A DNA stretch of 64,000 nucleotides from an uncultured Pelagibacteraceae bacterium (GCA_902564385.1 CACFAT010000006.1:1-64000); one strand, 5' to 3'. Positions 35,810 through 45,964 are shown, counted from the first letter of the stretch. The notes: generated by a model from the letters alone, not told the origin. A program made the numbers and translations.

Positions 35810-36616
35810 ATGAAGATTTTATTTTTAGGTGATATAGTTGGAGACGCAGGCTTTAAATCAGTAAAAAAAAACTTGCCAAAAATAGTCTCAAAAAAAAGTA
35901 TAGATTTTGTATGTGTTAACGGTGAAAATGCAGCCAGTGAAGGTGTGGGTCTAACTGAAAATATTGCTAATGAACTTTTTAATGTAGGTGTAGATGTCAT
36001 TACAACAGGCAACCATGTTTGGGATCAAAAAGAAATTTATGAATATATCAAAAATGAAAAAAAATTATTAAGACCAATAAATATGAGTGGAAATTTACCT
36101 GGTAAAGGTTTTTCCATATTCAATTCAAAAAAAAATCTGAAAGTCGGAGTGTTAAATCTCATGGGAAATGTTTTTATGAAAAAATGTGATGATGTTTTTA
36201 AAATTGCTACTGAATTTATTGCAGAAAAAAAAAAATCAAAAGATTATGATTTTTTAATAGTGGATTTTCATGGAGAAATAACAAGTGAAAAAATGGCTAT
36301 AGGTAATCTATTTGATGGATATGCAACTTTAGTTGTAGGTACTCATACGCACGTTCCAACAAATGATGCAAGAGTCCTAAAAAATGGAACTAGCTATATT
36401 ACTGATGCTGGAATGTGTGGGGACTATGACTCGGTAATTGGTATGAATGCACAAAATTCAATTAATAGATTTCTAAAAAAAGAAGCTGTAAAACATTTTC
36501 CTGCCAATGGAGAAGCATCTCTGAGTGGGGTAGTTGTAGATTGCGATGTAAGAAATGGACTAGCAAAAAATATAGAAAGCTTCATTTTTGGTGGAAGTTT
36601 AAAAAATATAAATTAA
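35810..36616 (+). CDS. TIGR00282-family (YmdB-like) metallophosphoesterase
   Basis: A 268-residue calcineurin-like phosphoesterase. ILFLGDIVGDAGFKSV gives the first metal Asp, FVCVNGENAASEGVGLTE the Asn/Glu set, ITTGNHVWDQKEI the GNH motif, and FHGEITSEK and VVGTHTHVPTNDARVL the histidine sites. YITDAGMCGDYDSVIG follows. The Bacillus homologue YmdB hydrolyses 2',3'-cyclic nucleotides. It starts two bases after ygfA and precedes yebC by two bases. Confidence 0.92.
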   Translation: MKILFLGDIVGDAGFKSVKKNLPKIVSKKSIDFVCVNGENAASEGVGLTENIANELFNVGVDVITTGNHVWDQKEIYEYIKNEKKLLRPINMSGNLPGKGFSIFNSKKNLKVGVLNLMGNVFMKKCDDVFKIATEFIAEKKKSKDYDFLIVDFHGEITSEKMAIGNLFDGYATLVVGTHTHVPTNDARVLKNGTSYITDAGMCGDYDSVIGMNAQNSINRFLKKEAVKHFPANGEASLSGVVVDCDVRNGLAKNIESFIFGGSLKNIN

Positions 36617-36618
36617 TT

Positions 36619-37341
36619 ATGGCTGGACATTCACATTGGGCGGGCATTAAACATAAAAAAGGCAAAGCTGACAAACAAAGATCAAAAATTTTTTCTAAAC
36701 TTTCCAGAGAAATCACGGTAGCCGCAAAACTAGGAGATAAGAACCCCGATATGAATTCGAGATTAAGATCAGCAATTCAAGCAGCAAGATCAGCGAATAT
36801 GCCAAAAGAAAATATTGAGAGAGCAATTGAAAAATCTTCTAACAATGATCAATCAAATTTTGAAAATATTAGGTATGAAGGTTTTGGACCAAGCAAATCT
36901 GCTGTAATAGTTGAAGCATTGACTGATAATAAAAATAGAACCGCTTCTAATATAAGAACAATTTTTTCGAAAAATAACGGTTCTTTAGGAACTCAGGGCT
37001 CTGCATCACATAATTTTCAAAGATTGGGTGTAATTAAAATAGACAAAAACGAAATTGAACAAGATAAAATTTTTGAATTAGCAATCGAGTCGGGTGCAAA
37101 TGATTGTATTTCTCGTGATGAATTTCATGAAGTACATACAGATATCGATGAAATATATGAGGTAAAAAAAAAATTTGAAAAAGTTATTGTAAATTTTCTC
37201 TCTACTGAAATTGAGTGGCTACCCATTAATAAAGTGTCTCTTAAAGGCGAAGAAAATCAAAATATGTTAAAATTTTTAGAAACCCTTGAGGATGAGGATG
37301 ATGTACAAAATGTTTATACAAATGTTAACTTTGAAGGTTGA
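36619..37341 (+). CDS. YebC/PmpR family protein
   Basis: A 240-residue protein starting MAGHSHWAGIKHKKGKADKQ, the family hallmark, then FSKLSREITVAAK, NSRLRSAIQAARSANMPKEN and YEGFGPSKSAVIVEALTDNK. The frame is open 78 bases upstream into the phosphoesterase gene, but the conserved MAGHS start at 36619 is clearly right. Members bind DNA or act on translation at proline-rich stretches; recent work in bacteria supports a ribosome role for some. It is followed without a gap by the ruvC-like gene, a common order. Confidence 0.95.
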   Translation: MAGHSHWAGIKHKKGKADKQRSKIFSKLSREITVAAKLGDKNPDMNSRLRSAIQAARSANMPKENIERAIEKSSNNDQSNFENIRYEGFGPSKSAVIVEALTDNKNRTASNIRTIFSKNNGSLGTQGSASHNFQRLGVIKIDKNEIEQDKIFELAIESGANDCISRDEFHEVHTDIDEIYEVKKKFEKVIVNFLSTEIEWLPINKVSLKGEENQNMLKFLETLEDEDDVQNVYTNVNFEG

Positions 37342-37839
37342 ATGATAATTGTTGGAATTGATCCAGGAATAGCAGGTGCCATCTGTTTTTTTTCTAGTGG
37401 GAATGTTATTGATGTAATCGACATGCCTACAATGGCTGAAGGAAAAAAAAATAAAAAACAAGTTAATGGTAGGCAAATTTATAATGAAATAATGCTAATA
37501 AAAAATAAATTTAAAAACGAAAAAATGAGTGTAATAGTCGAACAAGTTTCTGCTATGCCAGGACAAGGTGTAACAAGCATGTTTAATTTTGGACAATCAT
37601 TTGGAGTAATTAAGGGCATATGTTCTGCAATGGAGCTCCCCATTTTTTATGTTAGACCAGCAAAATGGAAAAAACATTTTAATTTGATTAATTCTGAAAA
37701 AGATGCCAGTCGAACTAAAGTAATAGATATGTTTCCTAGAATTTCTAATAAGTTATCAAGAAAAAAAGATAATAATAAAGCAGATGCTATTTTAATTGCT
37801 CAGTATTTTGAAAACACAAGGGAAAACGACGATAACTAG
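37342..37839 (+). CDS. ruvC: RuvC-like Holliday junction resolvase
   Basis: A 165-residue RNase H-fold nuclease. IVGIDPGIAGAICFF carries the first catalytic Asp, SVIVEQVSAMPGQG the Glu, and NNKADAILIAQYF the C-terminal acidic residues. The middle portion (MPTMAEGKKNKKQVNGRQ and FYVRPAKWKKHF) is more like phage or organellar resolvases than E. coli RuvC. The position directly after yebC fits ruvC, but ruvA and ruvB do not follow; tolQ comes 56 bases later. Confidence 0.8.
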   Translation: MIIVGIDPGIAGAICFFSSGNVIDVIDMPTMAEGKKNKKQVNGRQIYNEIMLIKNKFKNEKMSVIVEQVSAMPGQGVTSMFNFGQSFGVIKGICSAMELPIFYVRPAKWKKHFNLINSEKDASRTKVIDMFPRISNKLSRKKDNNKADAILIAQYFENTRENDDN

Positions 37840-37895
37840 ACTATTAGAGTTTTTTGAAGACAAATTAATGACATATTTTAATGGGAAACGATTGA

Positions 37896-38570
37896 ATGGA
37901 AGCAGATATTGCAACGCAAAGTTTAGGTTTAGCAAGTAACACAGATTTTTCTTTAATCAGTTTGTTTTTACGTGCCGATATAATTGTCAAGTCAGTAATC
38001 ATAATATTAATTGTAAGTTCTATTTATTCATGGGCAATAATATTTGAAAAAATAAGAATGTTTAGAAAAATTAATAAAAGCGCAGAGGAATTTGAAGAAA
38101 AATTCTGGAAATCAAAGTCTGCTGAAACATTTTATAACAGTTTGCCTTCAAATATTGAGGATCCTATGGCAAAATTATTTAAAAGTTCTATGCAAACAGT
38201 TATGAAAACTAGATCAAAATCAAATTTATCTGAGAGACTATCTAGTGTTTTAGAAGTAAATATTGAAAAACAAATGGTAGCAGTAGAAAAGTATAATAGT
38301 TTTTTAGCAACTGTTGGGTCGACAGCTCCATTTATAGGATTGTTCGGAACTGTTTGGGGAATTATGAATTCATTTCAATCGATTGCAATTTCAAGAAACA
38401 CTAGCCTTGCAATAGTTGCCCCAGGTATTGCAGAAGCCTTATTTGCAACTGCACTTGGATTATTAGCTGCAATTCCTGCTGTAATTGCGTATAATAAATT
38501 TAATTCAGACTCTAGAAAATACTCACAAAAATTAGAAAATTTTTCAAAAAGATTCTTATCAATTATTTAA
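37896..38570 (+). CDS. tolQ: Tol-Pal system proton channel subunit TolQ
   Basis: A 224-residue ExbB/TolQ protein with three membrane helices: about 25-48, then a pair around 135-160 and 175-200. Conserved elements include WAIIFEKIRMFRKI, FLATVGSTAPFIGLFGTVWG and SLAIVAPGIAEALFATALGL, the channel helices. With TolR it uses the proton gradient to energise TolA during outer-membrane constriction. It heads the operon tolQ-tolR-tolA-tolB-pal-cpoB. Confidence 0.96.
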   Translation: MEADIATQSLGLASNTDFSLISLFLRADIIVKSVIIILIVSSIYSWAIIFEKIRMFRKINKSAEEFEEKFWKSKSAETFYNSLPSNIEDPMAKLFKSSMQTVMKTRSKSNLSERLSSVLEVNIEKQMVAVEKYNSFLATVGSTAPFIGLFGTVWGIMNSFQSIAISRNTSLAIVAPGIAEALFATALGLLAAIPAVIAYNKFNSDSRKYSQKLENFSKRFLSII

Positions 38571-38987
38571 ATGGGATTTAAGCTCAAAAGTTCAAAAAAG
38601 GATCCAATGAGCGAAATTAATGTTACACCATTTGTTGATGTAATGTTGGTTTTGCTAATTATATTCATGGTCACTGCACCATTGCTTACAGTTGGAGTCC
38701 AGGTAGATCTGCCAGAAACTTCTGCTGATACGCTTCCTGAGGAAAATGAACCATTAACCTTAACAATTAATTCTAAAGGTGAAATTTTTATTCAGGAAAC
38801 AAAAGTTGAGTTTAACAATTTGATTGTAAAAATATTGGCAGTGTCAAATAATAGAACTGATACAAGAATTTATGTTAGAGGAGACAAAGCTATTAACTAT
38901 GGAAGGGTTCTTGAAATTATGGGAATGCTTTCAGGGTCGGGATTTACAAAAGTTGCTTTAATATCTGAACCGAATAAAGAGAGATAG
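38571..38987 (+). CDS. tolR: Tol-Pal system protein TolR
   Basis: A 138-residue ExbD/TolR protein. MSEINVTPFVDVMLVLLIIF carries the single membrane helix with the proton-carrying Asp, and the periplasmic domain ends IYVRGDKAINYGRVLEIMGM and GFTKVALISEP. It abuts tolQ with no gap and is followed by tolA after five bases. Confidence 0.96.
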   Translation: MGFKLKSSKKDPMSEINVTPFVDVMLVLLIIFMVTAPLLTVGVQVDLPETSADTLPEENEPLTLTINSKGEIFIQETKVEFNNLIVKILAVSNNRTDTRIYVRGDKAINYGRVLEIMGMLSGSGFTKVALISEPNKER

Positions 38988-38992
38988 AGATT

Positions 38993-39961
38993 ATGTATCG
39001 AGGTCTTTTAATCTCATCTGGATTTCATGTCGCTATTGTTATGGTGAGTATTTTGGCTTTACCATTTGTTGCCAAAAAACCTCTAGATATTCCACCTCTT
39101 ATTTCCGTTGAGCTTATTCAAATAGCTGAAAAGACAAATATTCCTTTCGCACCAAAAGCATCAAAAATAATTGAGAAGGCAAAAAAAGAAAATGAAAAGC
39201 TTTTGTCTGAACAGGCCCCTCCTAAAAAAGTAAAAAAAGATGAAAAAAAAGAAGTTCAAACAGATAAAAAAAAAAATGAAATTTCTAAGGTCGCATCAAA
39301 AAAAACACCAACAATTGAAAATAAAATAGAAAAGTTAAACAAAGAGAAATTAAACGCCGTACCTATGCCAGAAGAAGATAAACAAAAAATTCAACCTAAA
39401 GAAGAAAAAAAGCAGAAACCTTCAAAAGAAATCAATGACGAAAATATCAAAAAAATAGTTCAAACTAAAAAACCTATTTTGGATGAAAAAAAAGTTAAAC
39501 AAGTTTCAGAATTTGAAAAGAAAGAAAAATTAGATTTAAATGAAATTGCAGCTTTAATTGATAAAAAAAAAGAAAATTTAGCAGAAACAAAAAAAGAAGT
39601 TGATAAGATTTCTCAATCAACTGATGAAACTATGGATTATTCAAAATTAACCCTAAGTGAAGAGGACGCATTAAAGGCGCAAATATTTACATGCTGGAGT
39701 GTTCCTATAGGTTTGCCATTTAGTGAAGATTTATTGGTTAGAGTTAAACTCCAATTAAAACCAGACGGAACAATTGAAAAACTTGAAATGTTAGATCATG
39801 TAAAAATGAATACACCTGGTAAAGAAAAATTTAGAACACTAGCAGATAGTGTAAGACGAGCTATTCAGTTATGTAATCCATTAAAAGTTCCCACAAGTGG
39901 TTATGAAAGATGGAAAAATATGATTTTAAATTTTGATGCTCGTGATATGCTTGGAGGATAA
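38993..39961 (+). CDS. tolA: TolA-like energy-transducing protein
   Basis: A 322-residue protein with an N-terminal membrane helix (residues 5-24, [20 protein letters not shown]). A long Lys/Glu-rich segment from about 57 to 220 spans the periplasm, and a C-terminal TonB/TolA-like domain ([37 protein letters not shown]) contacts Pal and TolB. TolA sequences are poorly conserved, so the call relies on layout and operon position. The stop overlaps tolB by one base. Confidence 0.9.
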   Translation: MYRGLLISSGFHVAIVMVSILALPFVAKKPLDIPPLISVELIQIAEKTNIPFAPKASKIIEKAKKENEKLLSEQAPPKKVKKDEKKEVQTDKKKNEISKVASKKTPTIENKIEKLNKEKLNAVPMPEEDKQKIQPKEEKKQKPSKEINDENIKKIVQTKKPILDEKKVKQVSEFEKKEKLDLNEIAALIDKKKENLAETKKEVDKISQSTDETMDYSKLTLSEEDALKAQIFTCWSVPIGLPFSEDLLVRVKLQLKPDGTIEKLEMLDHVKMNTPGKEKFRTLADSVRRAIQLCNPLKVPTSGYERWKNMILNFDARDMLGG

Positions 39962-41307
39962 TGATTAGAATATTTAATTTATTTTTTGTTATATTTTTTT
40001 TATTATCAGCCAAAGCTTATTCTTTAATAGAGATTGATATAACCAGGGGCAATTTAGATCCGCTACCAATTGCAGTTTCTCCATTGTTTCAAGATGATAG
40101 TTCAAAAAGAAATTCAATTAATGAACTTAAAATTGAAAATGTTGGATCTGAGATTTCATTAGTTGTAGAAAATAATTTGAAAATTTCAGGTTTATTTAAT
40201 CCTCTTAGTAAAGAAGCATTTTTACAAAAGCCAGATATTGCTCATTTAAAACCAAGATTTGAGGATTGGGCATTGATTAAAGCTCAAGCTTTAATTACAG
40301 GCAAAGTAACAATTGAGGACAAAAAATTAAAAGTTGAATTTAGACTCTGGGATATTTTAGCTGGAAGAGAAATGATGGCTTTAGCATTCACAACGGTTCC
40401 AAGCAATTGGAGGAGAGTTGGACATATAATTTCTGATAAAGTTTATGAAAGATTAACTGGAGAAAAGGGATATTTTGATACCAGAATTATTTATGTGTCT
40501 GAAGAAGGACCTAAGACTGCAAGAGTCAAGAAGTTGGCTATTATGGATCAAGATGGTTTTAACACAAAATATTTAACATTAGGAAATGAATTAGTTTTAA
40601 CTCCTAGATTTAATCCGACAAGTCAGATGGTGACTTACCTATCTTATTTTAAAAATCTACCAAGAGTATATTTATTAGATATTGAAACTGGTACGCAGGA
40701 AGTAGTTGGTGATTTTCCAGGAATGACATTTGCTCCAAGATTTTCTCCAGATGGAAAGAAAATTATTATGAGTTTTGCTAAAGATGGTAACTCAGATATT
40801 TATACAATGGATTTAGAAAATAGAATTGTTGAAAGAATAACAAATCATCCATCAATTGATACATCACCATCTTACTCTCCTGATAATCGATTTATAACAT
40901 TTAATTCTGACAGAAGTGGTTTTCAACAAATCTATGTAATGAAATCTGATGGTTCAAATGTAAAAAGAATTTCATTTGGTAAAGGATTGTATGGTACGCC
41001 TGTATGGTCTCCAAGAGGTGATTTAATTGCGTTCACAAAATTACATAAAGGAAAATTTTATATCGGCGTTATGCGAACCGATGGTTCTGGAGAAAGATTA
41101 TTGACTGAAAATTACTATCAAGAAGCTCCTTCTTGGTCTCCAAATGGAAGAGTTTTAATTTTTTATAGAGAGACCAAATCTAACGATAAAGGTGAAGGAT
41201 TTAGCGCAAAACTTTGGTCTATAGATCTTACAGGATATAATGAAAGGCAGGTTCAAACAGAGACTGACGCCTCCGACCCATCTTGGTCATCTTTACTCAG
41301 TAATTAG
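39961..41307 (+). CDS. tolB: Tol-Pal system beta-propeller protein TolB
   Basis: A 448-residue periplasmic protein. The signal peptide is about residues 1-21 ([20 protein letters not shown]), followed by [17 protein letters not shown], the typical TolB N-terminal domain. A C-terminal six-bladed propeller of repeated SPDGK/SRDGS-type units runs from about 190, for example [16 protein letters not shown] and [18 protein letters not shown]. It binds Pal in the periplasm. Confidence 0.96.
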   Translation: MIRIFNLFFVIFFLLSAKAYSLIEIDITRGNLDPLPIAVSPLFQDDSSKRNSINELKIENVGSEISLVVENNLKISGLFNPLSKEAFLQKPDIAHLKPRFEDWALIKAQALITGKVTIEDKKLKVEFRLWDILAGREMMALAFTTVPSNWRRVGHIISDKVYERLTGEKGYFDTRIIYVSEEGPKTARVKKLAIMDQDGFNTKYLTLGNELVLTPRFNPTSQMVTYLSYFKNLPRVYLLDIETGTQEVVGDFPGMTFAPRFSPDGKKIIMSFAKDGNSDIYTMDLENRIVERITNHPSIDTSPSYSPDNRFITFNSDRSGFQQIYVMKSDGSNVKRISFGKGLYGTPVWSPRGDLIAFTKLHKGKFYIGVMRTDGSGERLLTENYYQEAPSWSPNGRVLIFYRETKSNDKGEGFSAKLWSIDLTGYNERQVQTETDASDPSWSSLLSN

Positions 41308-41394
41308 GCCTTTTTTATTAATTTTAATATAAATTAAGTTGATTTTTATGCTTGAAACATCTAAGTAGTTGTGAAAAAGTTCTAATAAATTATT

Positions 41395-41400
41395 AAGGAG
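41395..41400 (+). promoter_or_regulatory. Strong Shine-Dalgarno site of pal
   Basis: AAGGAG ends five bases before the pal ATG at 41406. A complete site stands out in this window, where most genes have none, and fits the high expression expected of the abundant Pal lipoprotein. The 98-base gap before pal may also hold a promoter, but I could not pick one with confidence. Confidence 0.6.
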
Positions 41401-41405
41401 CATTA

Positions 41406-41894
41406 ATGAATTTTAGTAAATCATTTAGAAATACGTTTCTAGTTATATTATTAAGTTTAATCGTATCAGCTTGTGCAACGAAAAAAACCACTACAAAAGT
41501 AGAAGGTCAAATGCAAGGTGATGTTTATACAGGCACTGATACTGTTAAATATTTAGCTGACGGTGTTCCAGACAGAGTATTTTTTGCAACAAACGAGTCT
41601 ATTTTAACAACTAAATCAAGAGACACATTAAGAAAACAGGCAAATTGGTTAAGAGAGAATTCTAGCATCAATGTTGTAGTCGAAGGTCATGCCGATGAAA
41701 GAGGAACAAGAGAATATAACTTGGCATTAGGAGAAAGAAGAGCAAATGCTGCCAAAGATTATCTAATCACTTACGGAATATCTGCAGACAGAATTTCAGT
41801 AATAAGTTATGGTAAAGAAAGACCTGTTGACTCAGGTTCAAACCCGCTATCTTGGTCGAAAAACAGAAGATCTGTAACCGTAAAAGCTAATTAA
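41406..41894 (+). CDS. pal: Peptidoglycan-associated lipoprotein Pal
   Basis: A 162-residue outer-membrane lipoprotein. The signal peptide ends in the lipobox IVSAC with Cys23 as the lipidated residue. The OmpA-like domain has VFFATNESILTTKSRDTL, INVVVEGHADERGTREYNLALG and the diaminopimelate-binding Asp/Arg set, then RANAAKDYLITYGI and GKERPVDSG. It tethers the outer membrane to peptidoglycan and cycles with TolB. It is preceded by a strong ribosome-binding site and followed by an intrinsic terminator. Confidence 0.97.
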   Translation: MNFSKSFRNTFLVILLSLIVSACATKKTTTKVEGQMQGDVYTGTDTVKYLADGVPDRVFFATNESILTTKSRDTLRKQANWLRENSSINVVVEGHADERGTREYNLALGERRANAAKDYLITYGISADRISVISYGKERPVDSGSNPLSWSKNRRSVTVKAN

Positions 41895-41912
41895 AGCTAT
41901 TTGAAATATTTT

Positions 41913-41956
41913 AAAGACCCTAAGATTATTATAAATAATTTCAGGGTCTTTTTTTT
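41913..41956 (+). terminator. Rho-independent terminator after pal
   Basis: AAAGACCCT pairs with AGGGTCTTT, extended inward by an AT-rich stem, and is followed by a run of eight T. It is the only clear intrinsic terminator seen in the window and lies between pal and cpoB. Confidence 0.85.
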
Positions 41957-41984
41957 GCCATCATTATAATTAAAAAATATTTAG

Positions 41985-42989
41985 ATGTTTAAAAAGCGTA
42001 CCAACATTTTAACTTATATAATCTCTATATTTTTTATTTCATTCAGTGCTTCCTCTGAAGAACTGAACATGAGAGAAATCTTAGAAATTATTCAAAAAGA
42101 TCTTAGAACTTTAGAAAGGGCAGTTTATTCAGAATCGTTTCAGAAAAAAACAGGAGCAGAAACCTCTTTGTCAAATAAAGAAACAGAAGATGTCTTGACA
42201 AGACATTTGTTAAAATTGTCTGAAATAGAAAAACAATTTCAAAATCTGACTAACAAATTTGAGGAAATTAATTTTAAAGTAGATAAATTATCGTCAAGAT
42301 TATCTAAAACACAAGCAGATAATCAATTAAGATTTCAAGATTTAGAAAATAATTCTAACCTCGTTCAAAAAAGTGATAACAATCAAGAAAACTTAATTAC
42401 AAATGAAAATCCAGAGAGTGATCTAGCTAGCAAAAAAATTATGCCAGGTACATCCCAACCTCAAGATTTAGGTACAATATCTTATAAAGATATGACAGAC
42501 ACAAATGAGACACAAGCAATACAGTCTATCGAAACCACTCAAACAATATTAACAGAAAATTTTATAAATGAAGAAAAAATTTTACCTGATGCATCTCCAT
42601 TAGAACAATATGAATTCGCAACTAGCTTTTTAAAAGTGGGAGATTATAATATGGCAGAAAGAGCATTCAGAGAATTTGTTGATACAAATCCAGATAATGA
42701 TCTTTCTGGAAACGCACAATATTGGTATGCAGAAACTTTTAGAATAAGACAGCTATACACTGATGCAGCATCTGCTTATTTAGAGGGTTACCAAAAATAT
42801 CCCAAGAGTGAAAAAGCACCTATTAACCTTTTGAAGCTTGGTGTATCTTTAGTTCAAATAGGAGAGAAAGATCAGGGTTGCTTGATGATTGCTGGTGTTA
42901 AAAAACAGTATCCAAATGCTACTCAATCAGTCCTTCAAAAAGCTAAATATGAAGAGAAAAAGTTTGAGTGTAACAAAGAAAACTCTTAA
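41985..42989 (+). CDS. cpoB: Tol-Pal system periplasmic protein CpoB (YbgF)
   Basis: A 334-residue periplasmic protein. A signal peptide (about 1-26, ending FSASSEE), an N-terminal coiled coil (residues about 50-120) and C-terminal TPR repeats (SPLEQYEFATSFLKVGDYN, AERAFREFVDTNPDN, AQYWYAETFRIRQLYTDAA) give the standard CpoB layout. It coordinates peptidoglycan synthesis with outer-membrane constriction. It follows the terminator after pal, so it may have its own promoter. The 3' end overlaps the tilS start region. Confidence 0.92.
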   Translation: MFKKRTNILTYIISIFFISFSASSEELNMREILEIIQKDLRTLERAVYSESFQKKTGAETSLSNKETEDVLTRHLLKLSEIEKQFQNLTNKFEEINFKVDKLSSRLSKTQADNQLRFQDLENNSNLVQKSDNNQENLITNENPESDLASKKIMPGTSQPQDLGTISYKDMTDTNETQAIQSIETTQTILTENFINEEKILPDASPLEQYEFATSFLKVGDYNMAERAFREFVDTNPDNDLSGNAQYWYAETFRIRQLYTDAASAYLEGYQKYPKSEKAPINLLKLGVSLVQIGEKDQGCLMIAGVKKQYPNATQSVLQKAKYEEKKFECNKENS

Positions 42990-43998
42990 TTTTTACCTAA
43001 CAAAACTAAAAGATCCTCAGGTAAGAAAATTATATAGCCTATTTTCAAATAATCTCGCATCTATGGATTTGACCAATAAAAAGATTATGATTGGGGTATC
43101 TGGTGGCGCTGACAGCTTAGCTGTATTATTTTTCTCTCAGTGCTATGCTTTAAAACATCATACTAAATTGTACCCTGTAATAATAGATCATAAACTAAGA
43201 AAAGAATCTACAATCGAAGCTAAAAACTTGAAGTATAAACTTAAACAAAACTTTAAAATTAATTGTAAAATTCTCTCAAAAAAAATTGTTAAAATTAATA
43301 AGAATATACAGTCTTATGCAAGAGACTTAAGATATGATTTATTTTTTGAAGAGTGCAATAAACAAAAAATAGACTATCTTATTTTAGGCCATCATAAAGA
43401 TGATCTAATTGAAAATTTTTTTATAAGATTTCTGAGAGGCTCTGGTTTAAAAGGACTTGTTTCTTTTGACAAAAACGTAACAATTTATAATGGAATTAAT
43501 GTTATTAGACCATTTCTATCTACTTCAAAAAAAGATCTACTTAAAATAAACAAAAAAACTTTTGGATTTTTTATAGATGATCCCACAAATAATGATGATA
43601 AATTTTTAAGAAGTAGAATTAGAAAACTTCTAACAAATTTAGATAAAGAAGGTCTAAAATTTAATAAATTCTATTTAACTTTAAAAAATTTGTCAAAAAG
43701 TGATCAAGTAATCGAATTTTATGTTGATAAAAATATTTTAGAAAACTCAAAGTATTTTGAGAAAGATAAAAAAATAATATTAAACCAATCTTTTTTTAAC
43801 AATCCTGAGGAAATTATTTTGAGAAGTATTATACAAGTAATTAAACGCATTAGTTGGAAAAAAAACTACCCAAGAGGCAAAAAGGTGAATAGTCTTATAG
43901 ATTCTATAAAGTTTTCAAACAAAAACGTGAAATTGACACTTTCTGGATGTATTATCGAAAAAATTCAAGATTCGGTGATTATTTACCCAGAAAAATGA
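42949..43998 (+). CDS. tilS: tRNA(Ile)-lysidine synthase TilS
   Basis: Modifies the wobble C of the minor Ile tRNA (anticodon CAU) to lysidine so that it reads AUA. The PP-loop is GVSGGADSLAVLFF, followed by DHKLRKESTIEAKN, YARDLRYDLFF, LGHHKDDLIENFFIRFLRGSGL and DDPTNNDDKFLRSRIRK. The frame is open upstream, and the ATG at 42949 is chosen, with a TTG 15 bases further on as an alternative; both overlap cpoB. With AT-rich codon use, AUA is frequent, so the enzyme is essential here. Confidence 0.92.
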   Translation: MKRKSLSVTKKTLNFYLTKLKDPQVRKLYSLFSNNLASMDLTNKKIMIGVSGGADSLAVLFFSQCYALKHHTKLYPVIIDHKLRKESTIEAKNLKYKLKQNFKINCKILSKKIVKINKNIQSYARDLRYDLFFEECNKQKIDYLILGHHKDDLIENFFIRFLRGSGLKGLVSFDKNVTIYNGINVIRPFLSTSKKDLLKINKKTFGFFIDDPTNNDDKFLRSRIRKLLTNLDKEGLKFNKFYLTLKNLSKSDQVIEFYVDKNILENSKYFEKDKKIILNQSFFNNPEEIILRSIIQVIKRISWKKNYPRGKKVNSLIDSIKFSNKNVKLTLSGCIIEKIQDSVIIYPEK

Positions 43999-44022
43999 TA
44001 ATTTTTTTGTTAAATGATCAAA

Positions 44023-44055
44023 TTGACACTTGTTAATTTACTAATAATTCTTAAT
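44023..44055 (+). promoter_or_regulatory. Candidate heat-shock (sigma-32) promoter of ftsH
   Basis: Upstream of ftsH lies CTTG (44029-44032), then 17 bases, then CTTAAT (44050-44055), close to the alphaproteobacterial RpoH consensus CTTG-N17-CYTAT. A perfect TTGACA (44023-44028) overlaps it and could serve sigma-70. The start codon is 11 bases after the second box, which implies a very short leader. The match is suggestive only. Confidence 0.3.
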
Positions 44056-44065
44056 TTAATGCTCT

Positions 44066-45958
44066 ATGAATTTTAAAAATTTAGCCATGTGGGGAATAAT
44101 CGTTATTTTAACGATTGGTCTTTATAATATGTTTAAGAACCCACAAGGTTCGATTTCTCAAAAAAATAAAATTATTTTCTCAGAATTTTTAACCGAAGTC
44201 GATAATGGAAGAGTAGTCAAAGTAGAGATACAAGGAAAAAATATAAAAGGAGTGTTATCAAATGGAAATCAATTCATTACTTATGCTCCTGAAGACCCGA
44301 ACTTAATCCAGAAACTAAGCGATAAAGGTGTAAGCATTTCAGCAAGTCCATTAGAGGAAAAAATGCCTTCATTATTAGGAATACTTCTTTCTTGGTTTCC
44401 AATGCTTTTATTAATTGCTGTTTGGATCTTTTTTATGAGACAGATGCAAGGTGGAAAAGGTGGTGCAATGGGATTTGGAAGATCGAAAGCCAAAATGATG
44501 AATGAGGTAAAAGGCAAAGTTACTTTTAACGATGTTGCAGGTGTAGAAGAAGCAAAAGAAGAAGTTGAGGAAGTTGTTGAATTTTTAAAAGATCCTAGAA
44601 AGTTTAGTAGACTAGGTGGTAAAATACCAAGAGGCTGCTTATTAGTTGGTCCTCCTGGAACTGGTAAAACATTATTAGCTAGAGCAATTGCTGGAGAAGC
44701 AGGTGTTCCATTTTTCACAATATCTGGATCAGATTTCGTTGAAATGTTTGTTGGTGTTGGAGCTTCAAGAGTAAGAGATATGTTTGAGCAAGGAAAAAAA
44801 CATTCTCCTTGTATAATATTCATTGATGAGATTGATGCAGTAGGAAGAAGCAGAGGAGCAGGTCTTGGTGGAGGAAATGATGAAAGAGAGCAAACTCTTA
44901 ATCAGTTATTAGTTGAGATGGATGGTTTTGATACTAATGAAGGTGTAATTATTATTGCTGCAACTAATAGACCAGATGTATTAGATCCAGCTCTTTTAAG
45001 ACCAGGAAGATTTGACAGACAGGTTGTTGTTTCCAATCCAGATCTAATCGGTAGAGAGAAAATTTTAAAAGTACATGCAAAGAAAATATCAATGGCACCT
45101 GATGTTAATCTAAGAACAGTAGCTAGAGGAACACCTGGATTTTCTGGTGCAGATTTAGCAAATCTTGTAAACGAGGCAGCTTTGCTAGCTGCAAGAAAAA
45201 ACAAAAGAATTGTGACGTATCAAGAATTTGAAGAAGCTAAAGATAAAGTAATGATGGGGTCTGAAAGAAGATCTATGGTAATGTCAGAGGAAGAGAAAAA
45301 ATTAACTGCTTACCATGAGGCTGGACATGCAATTGTAACAATAAATGAAAAAGCAGCTTATCCTATACATAAAGCAACAATAATACCAAGAGGAAGAGCC
45401 CTGGGAATGGTTATGCAATTACCTGAAAGGGATGAAGTTTCTCAAACAAGAGAACAACTTCATGCACAAATGGCCATAGCAATGGGCGGAAGAGTTGCGG
45501 AAGAAATAATTTTTGGAGATGACAAAGTAACTACTGGAGCAGCAAGCGATATTGAACAGGCAACTAAAAGAGCACGTGCCATGGTTATGAGAGCTGGGTT
45601 AAGTAAAGAAATGGGGCCAGTTGCTTATGGTGAAAACGAAGAAGAAGTATTTTTAGGAAGATCTGTTGCAAGGCAGCAAAATATGTCAGAGGAAACTGCA
45701 AGAAAAGTTGATAGCGAAATTAGAAAATTTGTTGATATGGGTTACGAGAGAGCAAGAAAAGTATTAACTGAAAAAATTGATGATTTGCATAAACTAGCAA
45801 AAGCTTTGCTTACTTACGAAACTTTAACAGGTGCAGAAATTGAGGATTTAATTAATAAAAATATTTATCCTAAAAATAAAGAAGATCTAAAAGTTGAAGA
45901 TGATGATCAAAGCTCAGCACTTGGTTCAATGGGCCTAAAACCAAAGATAGTGCACTAA
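44066..45958 (+). CDS. ftsH: ATP-dependent zinc metalloprotease FtsH
   Basis: A 630-residue membrane-anchored AAA protease. Two N-terminal membrane helices (about 4-22 and 103-124) flank a periplasmic domain. Walker A is GPPGTGKT near residue 195, Walker [11 protein letters not shown], the second region of homology [18 protein letters not shown], and the zinc site HEAGH near residue 416. A C-terminal tail of about 40 residues after the protease domain is acidic. It degrades misfolded membrane proteins and LpxC or RpoH in model organisms. Confidence 0.97.
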   Translation: MNFKNLAMWGIIVILTIGLYNMFKNPQGSISQKNKIIFSEFLTEVDNGRVVKVEIQGKNIKGVLSNGNQFITYAPEDPNLIQKLSDKGVSISASPLEEKMPSLLGILLSWFPMLLLIAVWIFFMRQMQGGKGGAMGFGRSKAKMMNEVKGKVTFNDVAGVEEAKEEVEEVVEFLKDPRKFSRLGGKIPRGCLLVGPPGTGKTLLARAIAGEAGVPFFTISGSDFVEMFVGVGASRVRDMFEQGKKHSPCIIFIDEIDAVGRSRGAGLGGGNDEREQTLNQLLVEMDGFDTNEGVIIIAATNRPDVLDPALLRPGRFDRQVVVSNPDLIGREKILKVHAKKISMAPDVNLRTVARGTPGFSGADLANLVNEAALLAARKNKRIVTYQEFEEAKDKVMMGSERRSMVMSEEEKKLTAYHEAGHAIVTINEKAAYPIHKATIIPRGRALGMVMQLPERDEVSQTREQLHAQMAIAMGGRVAEEIIFGDDKVTTGAASDIEQATKRARAMVMRAGLSKEMGPVAYGENEEEVFLGRSVARQQNMSEETARKVDSEIRKFVDMGYERARKVLTEKIDDLHKLAKALLTYETLTGAEIEDLINKNIYPKNKEDLKVEDDDQSSALGSMGLKPKIVH

Positions 45959-45964
45959 GCGTTA

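Noticed and set aside
36541-36618. Upstream extension of the YebC gene
   Set aside because: The family starts at MAGHSHW, found at 36619; the extension overlaps the phosphoesterase gene.
44281-44823. 180-codon open frame antisense to ftsH
   Set aside because: It lies wholly within ftsH on the other strand and its composition follows from ftsH codons; no motif or start context supports it.
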